64,000 nucleotides of DNA from Bog-756 sp963718405 (GTDB taxonomy: Bacteria > Actinomycetota > Acidimicrobiia > Acidimicrobiales > RAAP-2), in assembly GCA_963718405.1 (NCBI GenBank), contig CAVQYZ010000002.1, positions 124,001-188,000 of the forward strand, given 5' to 3'. A program made the translations under genes and the position numbers. Below, one piece after another: positions 17,154 through 25,658 of this stretch; the first letter of the stretch is position 1, and the number at the start of each line of letters is the position of its first letter. The notes under the pieces were generated by a model that saw nothing but the letters and a program-made list of their open reading frames with translations, was not told the origin of the DNA and did no database searches.

Positions 17154-17991
17154 TCAGGGGCCGTGACGTCGGACCGCGGCCTCGGCGGCCTGGAAGCAGA
17201 TGGAGGGATGGAACTGCCACGAGGCCAGCTGGCGCTCGATCTCGGCCCGGTCCCGACCGGCCGCGGCGAGACCTGCGGCGAGGCGCTGGGCCCGCCGCCG
17301 CATCTGCTCAGGCTCGGGCAACCGCTGTTCGACCATCCACCGTCGGTGGCTGATCTGGAGTGATTCCGGAAGCCGACTCAAGTGCCGCAATGGCAGCGGT
17401 GGGATGTGGGTGCGGACGGCCAACCCGGTCGGACCGTGGGAGCGGGCCAGTTCGAAGGTGGCCAGTCGCTGGAGGGCTCGCCGGAACGGGGAGTTCTTGC
17501 CCATGCGGTCACCGAGGCCGAGTGAACGTGCCGTTTCGGTGAGGTCGAGATCGAAGCCGTCCGGGTTCACCTCGAGCCCATAGGAGAGCCGGCGTAAAAG
17601 CCACGTGGTCGACGGGCCGATCACGCCGAGCCAATACAGCTCCACGTAGCGGGAGCAGGGGTGTACGCCGTGGGGGTCAGCCACCGGGTCGACCCACGGG
17701 ACGATCCGCAGCTGCCCGGGGGATCCGGGAGAACCGAGCACCGGCAGTGGCGCCGGCCGTGGCCGACCTGCCCGCTGGGCTCTGACGGGGACGACAGCCG
17801 GCGGACCGACAGCTGACGAAACGATGGTGGGCGAGGCGACGGCCGGCGGGCTGGCGGTCGACGGGCTGGCGGTCGACGAGATGGCGGTCGACGAGACTGG
17901 CGGTCGACGAGATGGCGGTTGACGAGACGGCGGTTGACGAGACGGCGGTTGGCGAAGCGACGGTCTGCGGGACGACAGAGGGGATGGGCAT
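17154..17991 (-). CDS. Conserved actinobacterial hypothetical protein with N-terminal repeat; frameshifted
   Basis: The body (about 200 residues) starts around IVPWVDPVADPHGVHPCSRYVELYWLGVIGPSTTWLLRRL and includes FDLDLTETARSLGLG, a layout I know from actinobacterial proteins with a possible winged-helix-like region; no function is known. The best start is the ATG at 17991, with GGAGG five bases upstream, giving a Ser/Thr/Ala repeat (TAVSSTAVSSTAISSTA). That start and the body are in different frames because one of seven 15-base units (17881-17896) has 16 bases. The alternative in-frame reading would need a start upstream and gives an Arg/Pro-rich repeat instead. Confidence 0.6.
17851..17956 (-). 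repeat. 15-bp tandem array with one 16-bp unit
   Basis: Seven units of (c/a)tggcggtcgacgag type (plus strand): 17851, 17866, 17881 (16 bases), 17897, 17912, 17927 and 17942. It encodes the N-terminal Ser/Thr/Ala repeat of the minus-strand gene. Confidence 0.9.
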
Positions 17992-18254
17992 GTGACCTCC
18001 AGGAGGGACAGGACGGTGACGCCGAGGACTTGTGCAGGCCTCCGACGACGGATCGGTCTTGGCAGCATCGCTTTCCCACCTGTCCCACACCTTGCAGCCG
18101 ACCTGCCCGGTATCGATGTCGCCCGATCACCCGGACGACGTTTAGGTCCGGGGTCTGGTCTGTCTGGGGATCTCGGTCCACCGGCCTCCGGCTCCGTTCC
18201 GGGAGGCGCCCCTTGTCCCGGACCGGTGATACACCCCCCTGCGAGTATGTGGTC

Positions 18255-20094
18255 ATGTCCTCAGTGGCCATGGCCAACGACAAGAAGTCGGGTTCCCCGA
18301 CGGCCAATAACGCCGGCACCAACAACGCGGGAACTCAACAACGCCGGAATCGACAACGCCGGAATCGACAACGCCGGAATCGACAACGCCGGAATCGACA
18401 ACGCCGCCAGCCGGTCGATTGATGGTTGGTGCGGCCTGTCCTTGTCCCCTGATGCCGGTCTGTGCGAGCGGCTGGATGCGGCGCTTGGGTTGGTGTCTAC
18501 GCTCGTGGCCGATCTCGACCCCGACTGTCTGGACGGGCCGGGCGCCACCGTGCTCTACGAATCCTTGGTAGGGATTGAGCGCTTGGTCACTGCAGGCAAG
18601 ACCCTCTTGGCACCGCGGATCGACGCCTCGGGAGTCTGGCGGGATGGAGGGCACCGCAACGCCGCCGAAATGCTGGGCTTGCTGGAAGGCATCTCGACCG
18701 GTGCGGCCCGGAACACGCTGGTTAACGGAGAGCGTCTCGGACAGCTGCCCGGCACCGAGGCCGCATTGAGGGCTGGGGAGCTATCCGCCCCCAAAGTCAC
18801 CGAGCTGACCGGGGCGGGGATCCTCTCTCCCGAACGGGAGTCGGAGCTGTTGGCCGGCGCCACCGAGGATTCGTTGGGGGTCATCCGCCAGCGCTGCCGA
18901 CGTTCCCGGGCTACAGCGGCCGGTGCTGATCCCATGGCCACCGCCCGGAAGATCCGGGCCGCCCGGCACTTCTCGTCGTGGACCGATGAGGAAGGGGCCT
19001 TCTGCTACCGGGGCAGGGACACCGCCGAGCGAGGGGCGAGGATCCTGGCGTCCCTGGCTGAGACGGCGACTCGTCTCCGGAAGTCCCGACGAACAGAATC
19101 TCCACAACCCGAACCTCGACAATCCGAGCTACGACGGACCGAGGACGGGCACAGCGCCGAACCTGAGGCCGCCGTGCGGGCCGACGCCTTCTTCGCTTTG
19201 GTCACGAGACATCACCCCGACACCGGGGTGCCTCTCGTCCGAAAGCGGGGAGCTCCTCCGGGTGCCCGGCTCGGGTCCACCCATCCGGACCTCGATGCCG
19301 GCGAACCGGCAGCTATCGAGCACGACACCGACATTGACCCCGGCTACGACGCCGACTCCGGTTACGAAGCCGACCCCGGCTACGACGCCGACTCCAGTTA
19401 CGAACTCGACCTCCATCACGAGGCCGCCGAGCCCGACACCAAGATCGCAAGAGATGACGGTCGATCCGTTGTCGAAGGCGAGCCTGACGCTCGACACGGC
19501 CCGGAGAGCCTGGACAGACCCTCCGAAGACTCGCTGTCCATCATCGATGGCCCCGCTAGTTGCACCGTGATGATCCGGGTGGACCTGGACGCCCTCCAGC
19601 GGGGGTACGCCGAAGAAGGCGAACTCTGCGAGATCGACAATCAGGGCCCCATCCCGGTAGCCCTGGCCCAGGTTCTTTCCAACGACTCCTACCTTCGCCT
19701 GGTGTTCCACCGGGCTGGTCGGATCGAGGCCATCTCCCACTTCAATCGCACCATCAACCGACGCTTGCGAACGGCTCTGGTCTACCGGGACACCACCTGT
19801 GTGGTCCCGGGGTGCTCAGTCTCCACCGGACTCGAGATCGACCACGTGGTGCCTTGGGCTCTTGGAGGACCAACAGAACTCGACAATCTGGCGCTGTTGT
19901 GTCACCACCATCATCAGAAGAAGACCTACGAGGGCTGGGTTCTTTCCCGACATGGCTTTGATCGCCACGGTTCACCGATCTGGCGGTTCGAGCCGCCACC
20001 TCCCTTCGGGCAGGAACCCGGGCTCGGACTCGACACCCCCGCAGCCAGACAGGAGTGGAACCGTCTGCACGGACTGGATCGCGAGATTGAATGA
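18255..20094 (+). CDS. DUF222/HNH endonuclease-domain protein (13E12-type), frameshifted near the N-terminus
   Basis: About 613 residues after repair. The DUF222 helical domain (ERLDAALGLVSTLVADLDP ... SAPKVTELTGAGILSPERE) is followed by an acidic low-complexity region and a C-terminal HNH domain: CVVPGCSVSTGLEIDHVVPW, then NLALLCHHHHQKK, with zinc cysteines and the catalytic His present. These proteins are multicopy in actinobacteria; their role is unknown, DNA cleavage is expected from the fold. The ATG at 18255 reads ANNAGTNNAGT, then one base too many in the 15-base array moves the frame to NNAGIDNAGIDNAG and onward. A competing start is the in-frame ATG at 18247. Confidence 0.8.
18309..18399 (+). 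repeat. 15-bp tandem array with one 16-bp unit
   Basis: Units: 18309-18323, 18324-18339 (16 bases), then four identical aacgccggaatcgac at 18340-18399. It encodes the Asn-Ala-Gly repeat at the start of the HNH protein. Confidence 0.92.
19338..19404 (+). repeat. 30-bp in-frame repeat inside the HNH gene
   Basis: Two-and-a-bit copies of a unit encoding GYDADSGYEADP, in the acidic linker between the DUF222 and HNH domains. Confidence 0.75.
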
Positions 20095-20275
20095 GCTCGA
20101 TCTGGGTCCCGATGTTCGATGTTCTGGTCGCGGCCTGAGCGCTGACCCGACCGAACTGAGTTTCGATCCGACCTCGGCGGCGCGAAGGCGATCGTTCCGA
20201 CACCCCGTCAAAACACAGGATTCGCTCACATGCGGGTTACCCTGATGTTCCGCAGTCGAGACATCGGAGAATCCA

Positions 20276-21358
20276 GTGAGCACCGAAGAGCCGGACTCCG
20301 ATCCAGTAGCAGTGCCACCCGTAGCAGTGCCCGATATGGGAGTACCCGCTTCCGAGATGACCGCCGCCGGTGGTGCACCTGTCGTCGGCACACCCGTCAT
20401 CGTTGGGCCTGTCGGCCACGGAGGCGGACGTTCTCGTCGGTTGTACGTAGGCATTGGAGTTCCACTGCTCGTCGTGGTGGCTGTGGTCGTGATCGTTCTG
20501 GTCACCAGTGGTAGTTCTGACCCCTTCTCCTCTGGTGCCGGGAGTGCCACGATCACCTGGACATCGGCGGCAGCAACGGGAAGCGATTCTTCGCCACCTC
20601 AACCATTCGGGGGCACCATCAACGGCGTTTCAGTGTCCGGAGTCGCCACGACTGATTTGTCGGGCCTCCCAGGTCTTCTTCACGGTATTGCCTCCAAAAA
20701 ACCGCTCACGATCCATCTCTTCGAGATCAAGGGGATGTTCGACGGAAAAGCCTTCGCCTTCGGTGTCTTCTTCAAATACCCGCACGGGTTCTCACTCAGC
20801 GTGACCAGTAGCTCCACTCCGAAGGTCGACGTGGCGGGTACCTACGGGAACGAAAAAGTGCAAGCCACTCTCGCGGCGCCGGCCTCTGACCTGTCCAACC
20901 CCGAGGCAATCAACTCCTCGACCCCCATGCTGATCAACGGGACCATCGGCGACCTCAAGGTATCGGGCCAGGTCCAGGAACCGACGAAGCACGGAACCCA
21001 CAACACCGCCACAGGCCACGTTCACCATCTCGAACTGATCGCCCCCGACTACCAGCCGCCCCGGTGCACACTGTCGGCGATGCTTCTGGCAGGCCGCGCC
21101 ACCGACGTCGAGGGCGGATCCGGTTCAGCAGCCTCCCCGAGTAACACCGCTCCGATCCATCGGTATCGTTCCGGCACCCCGAGCGAGGTCCGCAGCGCCT
21201 CCTCACCACGGAAATTGCCGAGGAACGCCGCCCCGATGCCGGCATCGGTAGCACCCAGGAGAAGGGTCATGGTCGAAAAGCCCGCATCGACGAACCAGAA
21301 CGGGACCACCCACTCGACGTCTTGGCCGTCCGAGCGCACCTTGTCCGGTTCGCCATAG
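20276..21358 (+). CDS. Single-pass membrane protein with secreted domain; 3-prime end uncertain
   Basis: Starts at the GTG at 20276 (GGAGA eight bases upstream). About 57 cytoplasmic residues precede one membrane helix (LYVGIGVPLLVVVAVVVIVLV), then an extracytoplasmic beta-rich domain of about 175 residues (GTINGVSVSGVATTDLSG, IHLFEIKGMFDGKAFAFGVFF). No family recognised. The last 100 codons lie antisense to the nitroreductase gene and read as low-complexity, so the true end is probably near 21038, where a TGA in the next frame follows HHLE; that would need a one-base indel. Confidence 0.55.
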   Translation: MSTEEPDSDPVAVPPVAVPDMGVPASEMTAAGGAPVVGTPVIVGPVGHGGGRSRRLYVGIGVPLLVVVAVVVIVLVTSGSSDPFSSGAGSATITWTSAAATGSDSSPPQPFGGTINGVSVSGVATTDLSGLPGLLHGIASKKPLTIHLFEIKGMFDGKAFAFGVFFKYPHGFSLSVTSSSTPKVDVAGTYGNEKVQATLAAPASDLSNPEAINSSTPMLINGTIGDLKVSGQVQEPTKHGTHNTATGHVHHLELIAPDYQPPRCTLSAMLLAGRATDVEGGSGSAASPSNTAPIHRYRSGTPSEVRSASSPRKLPRNAAPMPASVAPRRRVMVEKPASTNQNGTTHSTSWPSERTLSGSP

Positions 21359-21645
21359 CGGAGGGCGTAGGCCTCAGGGTCAGCGAAGGGGAGCACCACC
21401 ACCGGGGCACGCGACAGCCCGGCGAAACGGCGGGAGCTGGAGCGCCAGGCCTCGTCGGTGGTGGCATCCCAGTACCGGGAGGTCTGGTCACCCTCGAGGA
21501 CCACGAAATCCCGACCTTGGGTGTTGCCGGCCGAGGGAGCCCGCAGCGCTGCTCCGACCAACTCGTCGACAACGCCCGGTCCCAGGGGTCGACCACTGAA
21601 GTTCCTGGTCATCCGCCTTCGCCGCACTGCTTCAGTCAGTTCCAC
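21049..21645 (-). CDS. Nitroreductase-family FMN oxidoreductase
   Basis: 198 residues from the GTG at 21645. The family pattern is clear: TEAVRRRRMTRNFSGRPL at the start (FMN phosphate arginines), AALRAPSAGNTQGRDFVVL, MTLLLGATDAGIGAAFLG, and the C-terminal RYRWIGAVLLGEAA. Such enzymes use FMN or, in actinobacteria, sometimes F420-linked chemistry to reduce nitro or unsaturated substrates; the substrate is unknown. The frame continues upstream only through a tandem repeat. It is convergent with, and apparently overlapped by, the membrane protein gene. Confidence 0.85.
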   Translation of the reverse strand: MELTEAVRRRRMTRNFSGRPLGPGVVDELVGAALRAPSAGNTQGRDFVVLEGDQTSRYWDATTDEAWRSSSRRFAGLSRAPVVVLPFADPEAYALRYGEPDKVRSDGQDVEWVVPFWFVDAGFSTMTLLLGATDAGIGAAFLGNFRGEEALRTSLGVPERYRWIGAVLLGEAAEPDPPSTSVARPARSIADSVHRGGW

Positions 21646-21720
21646 GACAGCTCCATGACGGCTCCACGCCGGGAACGCTACTGGTCGCCAGGGCCTGCCT
21701 GGCCTGCCCTGGGTCGACGC

Positions 21721-21860
21721 CTGGCCTGTCTGGCCTCCGCCTGGCCTGTCTGGCCTCCGCCTGGCCTGTCTGGCCTCCGCCCGGCCTGCCTGGCCTCCGC
21801 CTGGCCTGTCTGGCCTCCGCCCGGCCCGGCCCGGCCCGGCCCCGGGCGGCCCGGCATGCC
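21721..21860. repeat. 20-bp tandem array upstream of the nitroreductase
   Basis: Five units of (ctggcctgtc tggcctccgc) at 21721-21820, the fourth with three changes, followed by a decayed ggcccggc run. Imperfect copies also precede it from about 21691. The spacing is uniform with no spacers, so it is not a CRISPR. Confidence 0.9.
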
Positions 21861-22063
21861 CCGCCTGGGCCCAGCGAAAGCGCCCCTGAACCGGCCGGAA
21901 AAGGGCGAACAAAGGGCCAAGAACGGGCCGGAGCCAGCCACCGAATGGACGCCGCCGAGCCCCGGTGGGAATGTTGACCCAACTGGTAGCGTTTGAACAA
22001 CTGTTGGATATTGCGTCGGCCGGATGCTCCGGTGGCGGCGCCGAAGCAAGGAATGGGATCGCT

Positions 22064-23242
22064 GTGCCTACCTTCAGAGAAATGTTGGCCCAAGCCAAGG
22101 CGGCTGTGCGTGAGGTCGAGCCGGCAGAGGCCGAACAGGAGATCGCCGCCGGTGGGGCCGTGGTGCTCGACGTGCGCGAGCCGGACGAGTACGAGCAGGG
22201 AGCCCTACCCGGGGCCCTGCACATCCCCCGGGGGACGCTGGAGACCTCGGTCGAGGGTCGGATCCCCGACAAGTCCAGCCACGTGGTGGTGTACTGCGCC
22301 GGCGGAACCCGCTCGGCCTTCGCCGCCCAGACCATGCAGGAGCTGGGCTACACCGATGTGGCGTCGGTGATCGGCGGGTTCAACCGGTGGAAGGACGAGG
22401 GCCGGGACTGGTCGGCTCCTCGGGCGCTGACCCCTGACCAGCGCAACCGCTATCAGCGTCACCTGCTGCTCCCTGAGGTCGGCGAGACAGGACAGATCAA
22501 GTTGCTCGACTCCAAGGTCCTGCTGCTCGGGGCCGGCGGGCTTGGTTCCCCCGCCGCTCTCTACCTGGCGGCCGCCGGGGTGGGCACCATCGGGATCATC
22601 GACATGGATGTGGTCGATGCCTCCAACCTCCAGCGGCAGATCCTCCACAACACCGACCGCATCGGTGAGCGCAAGGTCGACTCGGCCAAGAAGACCCTCA
22701 CCCTGATCAACCCGGACGTGAACGTGGTGACCTACGACGTCCGGCTCGGGGCCGACAACATCTTGGACATCATCGACGGCTACGACGTGATCGTCGACGG
22801 GACGGACAACTTCCCGACCCGGTACCTGGTCAACGATGCCTCGCTGCTCAAGCGGATCCCCGTGGTGCACGGCTCCATCTTCCGGTTCGAGGGCCAGGCC
22901 ACCGTGTTCCACCCCTACCAGGGCCCCTGCTACCGGTGCATGATCCCCGAACCGCCGCCGGCCGAGCTGGCTCCGAGCTGTTCCGAGGCCGGCGTCCTGG
23001 GTGTGCTGCCCGGCATCGTCGGATCGATCCAGGCCGTCGAGGCCATCAAGATCCTGCTGGGGATCGGGGAGACGTTGGAGGGTCGGCTGTTGGCCTACGA
23101 CGCCCTCGAGCAGAGCTTCCGGACCTTCAAGGTGCATCGTGACCCGGAGTGCCCCGCTTGTGGCGAGAACGCCGCCCCGATCGTCATCGCCGAGTACGAC
23201 GACCTGTGCATGCCCCATGCGGTGGAGGCACCGGTCGGCTGA
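22064..23242 (+). CDS. Rhodanese-ThiF fusion, MoeB/MoeZ-like adenylyltransferase and sulfurtransferase
   Basis: 392 residues from the GTG at 22064. A rhodanese domain comes first (VVLDVREPDEYEQGALPGA; active-site loop VVYCAGGTRS with Cys78), then a ThiF/MoeB E1-like domain (LLLGAGGLGSPAALYLAAAG, DGTDNFPTRYLVND, catalytic-Cys region PSCSEAGVLGVLPG, zinc pairs CYRCM and CPAC). E1 proteins of this type adenylate the C-terminus of a MoaD/ThiS-like sulfur carrier, and the rhodanese supplies sulfur. The usual MoeZ order is the reverse (ThiF first). Pathway could be molybdopterin, thiamine, cysteine or thiolated tRNA; no carrier protein is nearby. Confidence 0.9.
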   Translation: MPTFREMLAQAKAAVREVEPAEAEQEIAAGGAVVLDVREPDEYEQGALPGALHIPRGTLETSVEGRIPDKSSHVVVYCAGGTRSAFAAQTMQELGYTDVASVIGGFNRWKDEGRDWSAPRALTPDQRNRYQRHLLLPEVGETGQIKLLDSKVLLLGAGGLGSPAALYLAAAGVGTIGIIDMDVVDASNLQRQILHNTDRIGERKVDSAKKTLTLINPDVNVVTYDVRLGADNILDIIDGYDVIVDGTDNFPTRYLVNDASLLKRIPVVHGSIFRFEGQATVFHPYQGPCYRCMIPEPPPAELAPSCSEAGVLGVLPGIVGSIQAVEAIKILLGIGETLEGRLLAYDALEQSFRTFKVHRDPECPACGENAAPIVIAEYDDLCMPHAVEAPVG

Positions 23243-23279
23243 GCCGCTCGCGTCTTGGAGGCACCGGTCGGCTGAGCCG
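23224..23279 (+). repeat. 23-bp direct repeat containing the stop codon
   Basis: ggaggcaccggtcggctgagccg is present at 23224-23246, where it includes the TGA of the rhodanese-ThiF gene, and again at 23257-23279. Degenerate copies continue to about 23345. Confidence 0.9.
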
Positions 23280-23398
23280 GACGTGTCGTCCGAGGCGACC
23301 GCCAGCCGACGAGCCGGACGTGTCTCCGAGGCACCGCCAGCCCAAGCCGCTGCCCGGATCAGCCGGAGCTCTTTTCGCTGTGGTTGCTGACTACGCCG

Positions 23399-23404
23399 TA
23401 ACCT
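23399..23404 (+). promoter_or_regulatory. Candidate -10 element, leaderless mutase gene
   Basis: TAACCT, six bases before the ATG at 23411. Confidence 0.5.
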
Positions 23405-23410
23405 GTCGCC

Positions 23411-25018
23411 ATGCCATCGGAGAGCGCGACGCCCAGGCCCGAAGACCAGCGGTTCACCGACTCGGGCATTGAGATCCGACCGGTCTATGGACCGGCCGAC
23501 CTCGCCGGGTGGGATCCAGACCAGCAGCTGGGGGCACCGGGCCAGTACCCGTATACCCGGGGTATCCGGGCGGACATGTACCGCGGGCGTCTGTGGACCA
23601 TGCGCCAGTACGCCGGGTTCGGCACCGCCGAGTCCACCAACGAGCGGTTCAAATTCCTGTTGGGGGCGGGCCAGACCGGGTTGTCCTGCGCCTTCGACCT
23701 CCCGACCCAGATGGGGTACGACTCGGACCATCCCCGTTCCGAGGGGGAGGTGGGCAAGGTCGGGGTGGCCATCGACTCCATGGCCGACATGCGCCTGCTG
23801 TTGGCCGGGCTCCCGCTGGACCAGGTCACCACCTCGATGACCATCAACGCCACTGCGGCCATCCTGCTCCTCTTCTACCAACTGGTGGCCGAGGAGAACG
23901 GGGTGGACCCGGTCCTGCTGGGCGGCACCATCCAGAACGACATCCTGAAGGAGTACGTGGCCCGGGGCACCTACATCTACCCGCCCCGCCCGTCGATGCG
24001 ACTGGTCACCGACACCTTCTCGTACTGCGCCGAGCACCTCCCGGCCTGGAACACCATTTCCATCTCCGGCTATCACATCCGGGAGGCGGGCTCGACGGCG
24101 GTGCAGGAGATCGCCTTCACCATCGCCAACGGGATCGCCTATGTCGACGCGGCGCTGGCCGCCGGGCTCGAGGTGGACGCCTTCGCCCCCCGGTTGAGCT
24201 TCTTCTGGAACGCCCACAACAATCTGTTCGAGGAGGTGGCCAAGTACCGGGCCGCCCGTCGCATGTGGGCCAAGATCATGACCGAGCGCTTCGGGGCCAA
24301 GGACAAGAAGTCCACCCTGTTGCGGTTCCACACCCAGACCGGCGGCTCGACGCTCACTGCCCAGCAGCCCGAGAACAACATCGTCCGGGTCACCCTGCAG
24401 GCCATGGCTGCGGCCCTGGGCGGGACCCAGAGCCTGCACACCAACGGCTTCGACGAGGCTCTGGGCCTGCCCACCCAGCGGGCGGCCAAGGTGGCCCTCC
24501 GCACCCAGCAGATCGTGGGCTACGAATCGGGCATGGCCGACACCGTCGACCCTCTGGCCGGATCGTGGTTCGTGGAGTCGCTGACCGACGAGGTGGAAGC
24601 GGCCGCCTGGGAGTACCTGGAGCGCATCGACGCCATGGGCGGCGCGGTGGACGCCATCGAGGCCCAGTACATGCAGAGCGAGATCGAGCAGGCCGCCTAC
24701 GCCTACGCCAAGGACATCGACTCGGGCCAGAAGGTCATTATCGGGGTCAACAAGTTCGTGGACGAGGAGCTGGAGCCCACCGAGGTCTTCCCCATCGACC
24801 CCGAGCTCCAACGGTCCCAGGTGGCCCGGGTCAAGCGGGTGCGGGCCGAGCGCGACCAGAGCGGGGTCGACGCGGCCCTGGCCGACGTGGAGGCCGCGGC
24901 CCGGGGGACCCAGAACCTGCTGGTGCCCATGAAGGTGGCTCTCTCCCGGATGGCCACCCTGGGCGAGGTGTCCGACGTGCTGCGGGGCGTCTTCGGGGAG
25001 TTCCACCCGGGCGGCTGA
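23411..25018 (+). CDS. Methylmalonyl-CoA mutase, large (catalytic) subunit without B12 domain
   Basis: 535 residues, the catalytic TIM barrel only. Core motifs: YPYTRGIRADMYRGRLWTMR, RQYAGFGTAESTNERFKFLL, SISGYHIREAGSTAVQE (catalytic His) and GGTQSLHTNGFDEALGLPT. In methylmalonyl-CoA mutase the Tyr after RQ contacts substrate; here it is Tyr67 in RQYAGF, whereas 2-hydroxyisobutyryl-CoA mutases have Ile there, so methylmalonyl-CoA is the better guess. The cobalamin-binding domain is absent and must come from a small subunit outside this window. Uses the adenosylcobalamin made by the 13.7-kb gene. Confidence 0.92.
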   Translation: MPSESATPRPEDQRFTDSGIEIRPVYGPADLAGWDPDQQLGAPGQYPYTRGIRADMYRGRLWTMRQYAGFGTAESTNERFKFLLGAGQTGLSCAFDLPTQMGYDSDHPRSEGEVGKVGVAIDSMADMRLLLAGLPLDQVTTSMTINATAAILLLFYQLVAEENGVDPVLLGGTIQNDILKEYVARGTYIYPPRPSMRLVTDTFSYCAEHLPAWNTISISGYHIREAGSTAVQEIAFTIANGIAYVDAALAAGLEVDAFAPRLSFFWNAHNNLFEEVAKYRAARRMWAKIMTERFGAKDKKSTLLRFHTQTGGSTLTAQQPENNIVRVTLQAMAAALGGTQSLHTNGFDEALGLPTQRAAKVALRTQQIVGYESGMADTVDPLAGSWFVESLTDEVEAAAWEYLERIDAMGGAVDAIEAQYMQSEIEQAAYAYAKDIDSGQKVIIGVNKFVDEELEPTEVFPIDPELQRSQVARVKRVRAERDQSGVDAALADVEAAARGTQNLLVPMKVALSRMATLGEVSDVLRGVFGEFHPGG

Positions 25019-25080
25019 TCCCGGCCAGGCGGATGATTCGGCCGAGGAGTCCGGGCAATGAGTTCGGCCAGAGCGCCCGG

Positions 25081-25650
25081 TCAGCGAGCCGCCCACTCGG
25101 AAGCCAGCACGGCGTAGATCATCTCGTCGGTCCACTCCCCTTTGATCAACTCGTTCTGCACCAGGAGGCCTTCGCGGCGCATGCCCAGCCGCTCGAGCAA
25201 CCGGGCCGACGCGGTGTTGCGGGCGTCCAGGCGACCGGCCACCCGATGGACCCCGAGATCAGTGAAGGCCAGCCCGACCATGGCGGCGGCGGCTTCGGTG
25301 GCGTAACCCTGGCCCCGGTGGTCGAGGTGGAACGAGTAGCCGATCTCGGCCTGCCGGTGGATCTGACTGGTCCAGCCCAGTCCGACATCACCCACCACGG
25401 TGCCCGACCCGGTCACCTCCACCGCCAGGTTGATCCACTCGCCCGGTCGTTTGATCTCGGTGCGGAGCCCGCGCAGTTTGGCCGTGGCCTGCCGGCGGGT
25501 CAGGGGTGGGTCGTACAGGTACCGGGTGACCTCAGCGGTGCCCCGCACCTCGTGGTAGCGGCCGGCTTCGTCGGGTCGCCACGGCCGGATCGACAGCCGA
25601 TCGGTTCGGATGGGATAGCGCGGCGCCAGGCCGCGCCCCTTGGCGGCCAA
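25081..25650 (-). CDS. GNAT acetyltransferase, RimJ/RimL type
   Basis: 189 residues from a TTG at 25650, the only usable start before repeats begin, so the start is uncertain. The RimJ/RimL pattern is strong: IRTDRLSIRPWRPDEAGRY at the front, AEIGYSFHLDHRGQGYATEA as the acetyl-CoA loop (RGQGYA) and VHRVAGRLDARNTASARLLE, RLGMRREG at the end. These enzymes acetylate N-termini of ribosomal proteins or small molecules; target unknown. It follows the M20 gene on the same strand almost without a gap. Confidence 0.85.
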   Translation of the reverse strand: MAAKGRGLAPRYPIRTDRLSIRPWRPDEAGRYHEVRGTAEVTRYLYDPPLTRRQATAKLRGLRTEIKRPGEWINLAVEVTGSGTVVGDVGLGWTSQIHRQAEIGYSFHLDHRGQGYATEAAAAMVGLAFTDLGVHRVAGRLDARNTASARLLERLGMRREGLLVQNELIKGEWTDEMIYAVLASEWAAR

Positions 25651-25658
25651 CTCCGGCC

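Noticed and set aside
18255..20094. Mobile element or homing endonuclease at the HNH gene
   Set aside because: DUF222/HNH proteins are ordinary multicopy actinobacterial genes; there are no terminal repeats, intron or intein boundaries.
21049..21645. FbiB C-terminal F420 reductase role for the nitroreductase
   Set aside because: It is a free-standing generic nitroreductase family member far from cofE; no specific motif supports it.
21721..21860. CRISPR array
   Set aside because: Contiguous 20-bp units with no spacers; no cas genes in the window.
22205..25135. 976-codon minus-strand frame across the rhodanese-ThiF and mutase genes
   Set aside because: It spans two well-identified genes antisense and has shadow composition (His, Gly, Arg, Gln) without motifs.
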